The position numbers and the translations under genes were made by a program. Positions 6,303-7,375 of a stretch of DNA of 7,375 bases are shown piece by piece (positions within the stretch are counted from its first letter, which is position 1; each line of letters begins with the position of its first letter). The notes under the pieces are model-generated. The model saw only the letters and a list, made by a program, of their open reading frames with translations. It ran no database searches and was not told the DNA's origin. The DNA lies in assembly GCA_964354865.1 (NCBI GenBank), contig CAYHBN010000069.1:1-7375 (forward strand). Direction: 5' to 3'. Origin of the DNA: JAHFJU01 sp964354865 (GTDB taxonomy: Bacteria > Patescibacteriota > Gracilibacteria > UBA1369 > UM-FILTER-53-11).

Positions 6303-6854
6303 ATGAAACAGCTTCAAAACTCACTTTTCGTCGGTAGTCTGATTGGAATTTTGCTTTTAACAGGCTGTGGAGCCGTATCGGAGCCGACTTCTACAGCTCA
6401 AATTCCTGCGCCCGAGGTTCAAAATTATGCAAAAATTGTGCTTGTCACTGACTCAAAGGCCGATTCATTTAAAGAAGTGGGTTGTGGCGACATGCTTAAG
6501 CAAGTGACACTTTCGAATGAGAATGCCTCAATTGATACTGCTTTAAAGGTCTTGCTCGAAACAAAAGATGCGAGCACCTTTGGGGCGGGACTCACTACCG
6601 CATCTGCTCTCTCAGGTGGATATTTTTCCTTTAAATCTGCGAAAAAAAATCTTTTCAATGATGTTGAGACCTTTGTTGTGGAGTTGAAGAGCAACCCTAC
6701 AGTTGGTTTAACAGGAGCCTGTGATACTCCTCGTTTTAAGAATCAAATTATTGAAACGGTTCGTGTAAATGCTTTTGGTATACCTTTTATGATTCGACTC
6801 GATGAAAGTGACAAAAAATGGGAGTGTCTTGGCAATGAGTCGGGCGAATGCTAA
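6303..6854 (+). CDS. Lipoprotein with GerMN-like domain (tentative)
   Basis: A 183-residue exported lipoprotein. Residues 1-22 form a lipoprotein signal peptide: a short basic start (MKQ), a hydrophobic core and the lipobox LLTGC, so Cys22 is the predicted lipidated residue anchoring the protein outside the cytoplasmic membrane. A Ser/Thr/Pro linker (23-40) leads to a single domain. Within it, IDTALKVLLE (77-86), the strand TFVVELKSN (123-131) and the helix FKNQIIETV (145-153) resemble the order of elements in GerMN domains (spore-germination or LpqB-type proteins). I hold this loosely and imply no sporulation. Besides Cys22 there are four cysteines (61, 140, 175, 183), enough for two disulfides, with the last as the final residue. 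It is divergent from the ECF operon and may belong to its regulon. The AAGG one base before the ATG is too close to act as Shine-Dalgarno. Confidence 0.8.
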   Translation: MKQLQNSLFVGSLIGILLLTGCGAVSEPTSTAQIPAPEVQNYAKIVLVTDSKADSFKEVGCGDMLKQVTLSNENASIDTALKVLLETKDASTFGAGLTTASALSGGYFSFKSAKKNLFNDVETFVVELKSNPTVGLTGACDTPRFKNQIIETVRVNAFGIPFMIRLDESDKKWECLGNESGEC

Positions 6855-6904
6855 GCCAGAAGGAAGAGATGAGTTAGATTTGATAGATGGGAAATATGTA
6901 CAAA

Positions 6905-6932
6905 AAAATCGCTCCATCACTGGGGCGATTTT
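6905..6932. terminator. Bidirectional intrinsic terminator
   Basis: AAAATCGCTCC (6905-6915), a six-base loop and GGGGCGATTTT (6922-6932) form an 11-bp stem with one G-T wobble. On the plus strand the stem ends in TTTT and serves the lipoprotein gene, 50 bases after its stop. On the minus strand the A-tract 6902-6908 becomes seven T residues, the stronger tail, and serves rpsT. Confidence 0.88.
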
Positions 6933-6940
6933 AAATGTCT

Positions 6941-7010
6941 GAGTGTGACAGGGTACAGGACACTTGACACAGCAGTGTCATGTCTTACGAGACCGCTGTG
7001 CTCGTGTCTG
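6941..7010. repeat. Cluster of nested palindromes between convergent genes (REP-like?)
   Basis: The tightest hairpin is TGACAC (6965-6970), loop AGCA, GTGTCA (6975-6980). It competes with GACACT (6959-6964) pairing AGTGTC (6974-6979). A second small hairpin is GTCT-TACG-AGAC (6982-6993). CACAGC (6968-6973) can pair with GCTGTG (6995-7000) around it. To the left, ACAGGGTACAGGACAC carries a short direct repeat ACAGG. No T-run follows, so it is not a simple terminator. It could be a REP-like element or the folded 3' UTR of rpsT. Confidence 0.55.
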
Positions 7011-7012
7011 GC

Positions 7013-7276
7013 CTATTTCTTTGGGCTGACCATCTTCGCAAGGCTCGATTTTTTGTGTCCCGCATTCTTTTTATGAATGAGGTTCTTTTGAGCAACTTTG
7101 TCGATAACTTGGTGAACTTCAGGAAGCATTTTTGCAGCTTCATCGAATTTCTTCGCAGCTACAAGCTTGGTTATTTCTTTAATATCTTTCTTCATTGCCT
7201 CCTTCAGCACGCGATTTGCATGGCGGTGCTTTTCTGATTGACGGTAGGCTTTTTTGGCAGCAGGTTTGATTGGCAT
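7013..7276 (-). CDS. rpsT: 30S ribosomal protein S20
   Basis: An 87-residue, very basic three-helix protein that binds 16S rRNA in the bottom of the small subunit and helps its assembly. Family marks are the N-terminal MPIKPAAKKAYRQSEKHRHANR and the C-terminal IDKVAQKNLIHKKNAGHKKSSLAK, which corresponds to the usual IHKNxAARKKSRL signature. The length is normal for S20. I chose the ATG at 7276 because the protein then starts like other S20s; the 13 extra residues reachable from a TTG at 7315 would be encoded by the promoter itself. The stop is TAG, the only one in the window. It is monocistronic, with its own strong promoter and a terminator about 80 bases past the stop. Confidence 0.94.
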   Translation of the reverse strand: MPIKPAAKKAYRQSEKHRHANRVLKEAMKKDIKEITKLVAAKKFDEAAKMLPEVHQVIDKVAQKNLIHKKNAGHKKSSLAKMVSPKK

Positions 7277-7285
7277 AGCCCGCGT

Positions 7286-7315
7286 ACTATAGTCGAGCCC
7301 CTGGCTTCTCGTCAA
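7286..7315 (-). promoter_or_regulatory. rpsT: Strong promoter of rpsT, nearly leaderless
   Basis: On the minus strand TTGACG (7315-7310) and TATAGT (7291-7286) each match five of six consensus bases and are 18 bases apart. The expected start is about 7279, only three bases before the ATG at 7276. The spacer contains a short inverted repeat AGCC-AGG-GGCT. A strong promoter suits a ribosomal gene. Confidence 0.8.
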
Positions 7316-7375
7316 GATAAAAATCAGTGCTTATTACTTGGCAGTTGCATTGAATCCTTCTCACACGTATTTTGC
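7316..7375. other. Unassigned right edge
   Basis: Sixty bases upstream of the rpsT promoter. Short frames run off the window edge on both strands, but none can be tied to a protein. No hairpin with a T-run is seen. Confidence 0.4.

Noticed and set aside
7277..7315. Longer S20 starting at TTG 7315
   Set aside because: That TTG is the start of the -35 box TTGACG; S20 proteins begin at the ATG at 7276.
7337..7375. Possible TGA-as-glycine code, from a minus-strand frame reading through a TGA into a TAA TAA stop
   Set aside because: Only a few codons are visible, no real gene in the window contains an internal TGA, and the HD gene ends normally at TGA.

Overview
The window looks like chromosomal DNA from a small-genome bacterium, most likely of the Candidate Phyla Radiation (Patescibacteria, Parcubacteria-like). 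This is inference. It rests on very tight gene packing, a short ECF sigma factor followed by a membrane protein with a DUF5667-like segment (a pairing I associate with these lineages), a divergent short S20, and the absence of a clear Shine-Dalgarno sequence before any of the seven visible starts. Stop codons fit the standard bacterial code: six TAA, one TGA, one TAG. No tRNA, rRNA, CRISPR array or insertion sequence is visible, and no gene-free stretch exceeds about 160 bases.

Layout. Positions 1-639 (+) hold the C-terminal part of an E. coli-type prephenate dehydrogenase (tyrA) cut by the window edge. It abuts, stop to stop with no gap, a minus-strand pair thyA-folA (1972-640). These two form a dTMP module: ThyA turns methylene-tetrahydrofolate into dihydrofolate, and FolA reduces it back. 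Divergent from thyA is a 640-residue protein (2082-4004, +) that carries a complete set of RelA/SpoT-type HD hydrolase motifs. Its second half-site is displaced by a long insertion, and I see no synthetase domain. This is the least ordinary enzyme in the window.

The 3' end of that gene overlaps by 11 bp a convergent minus-strand operon made of an ECF sigma factor (6142-5585) and a translationally coupled single-pass membrane protein (5598-3994). The membrane protein is a putative anti-sigma or envelope sensor with a DUF5667-like segment and a Val/Asn/Gln/Pro-rich repeat tail outside the membrane. Divergent from the operon is a 183-residue lipoprotein (6303-6854, +) resembling GerMN-type proteins. 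The shared 160-bp control region suggests a small envelope-stress or surface module.

The right end holds a bidirectional terminator (6905-6932), a dense palindromic patch (6941-7010) and ribosomal protein S20 (rpsT, 7276-7013, -) with a near-consensus promoter. The -10 boxes of rpsT and the lipoprotein gene sit so close to their ATGs that the mRNAs should be leaderless or nearly so.
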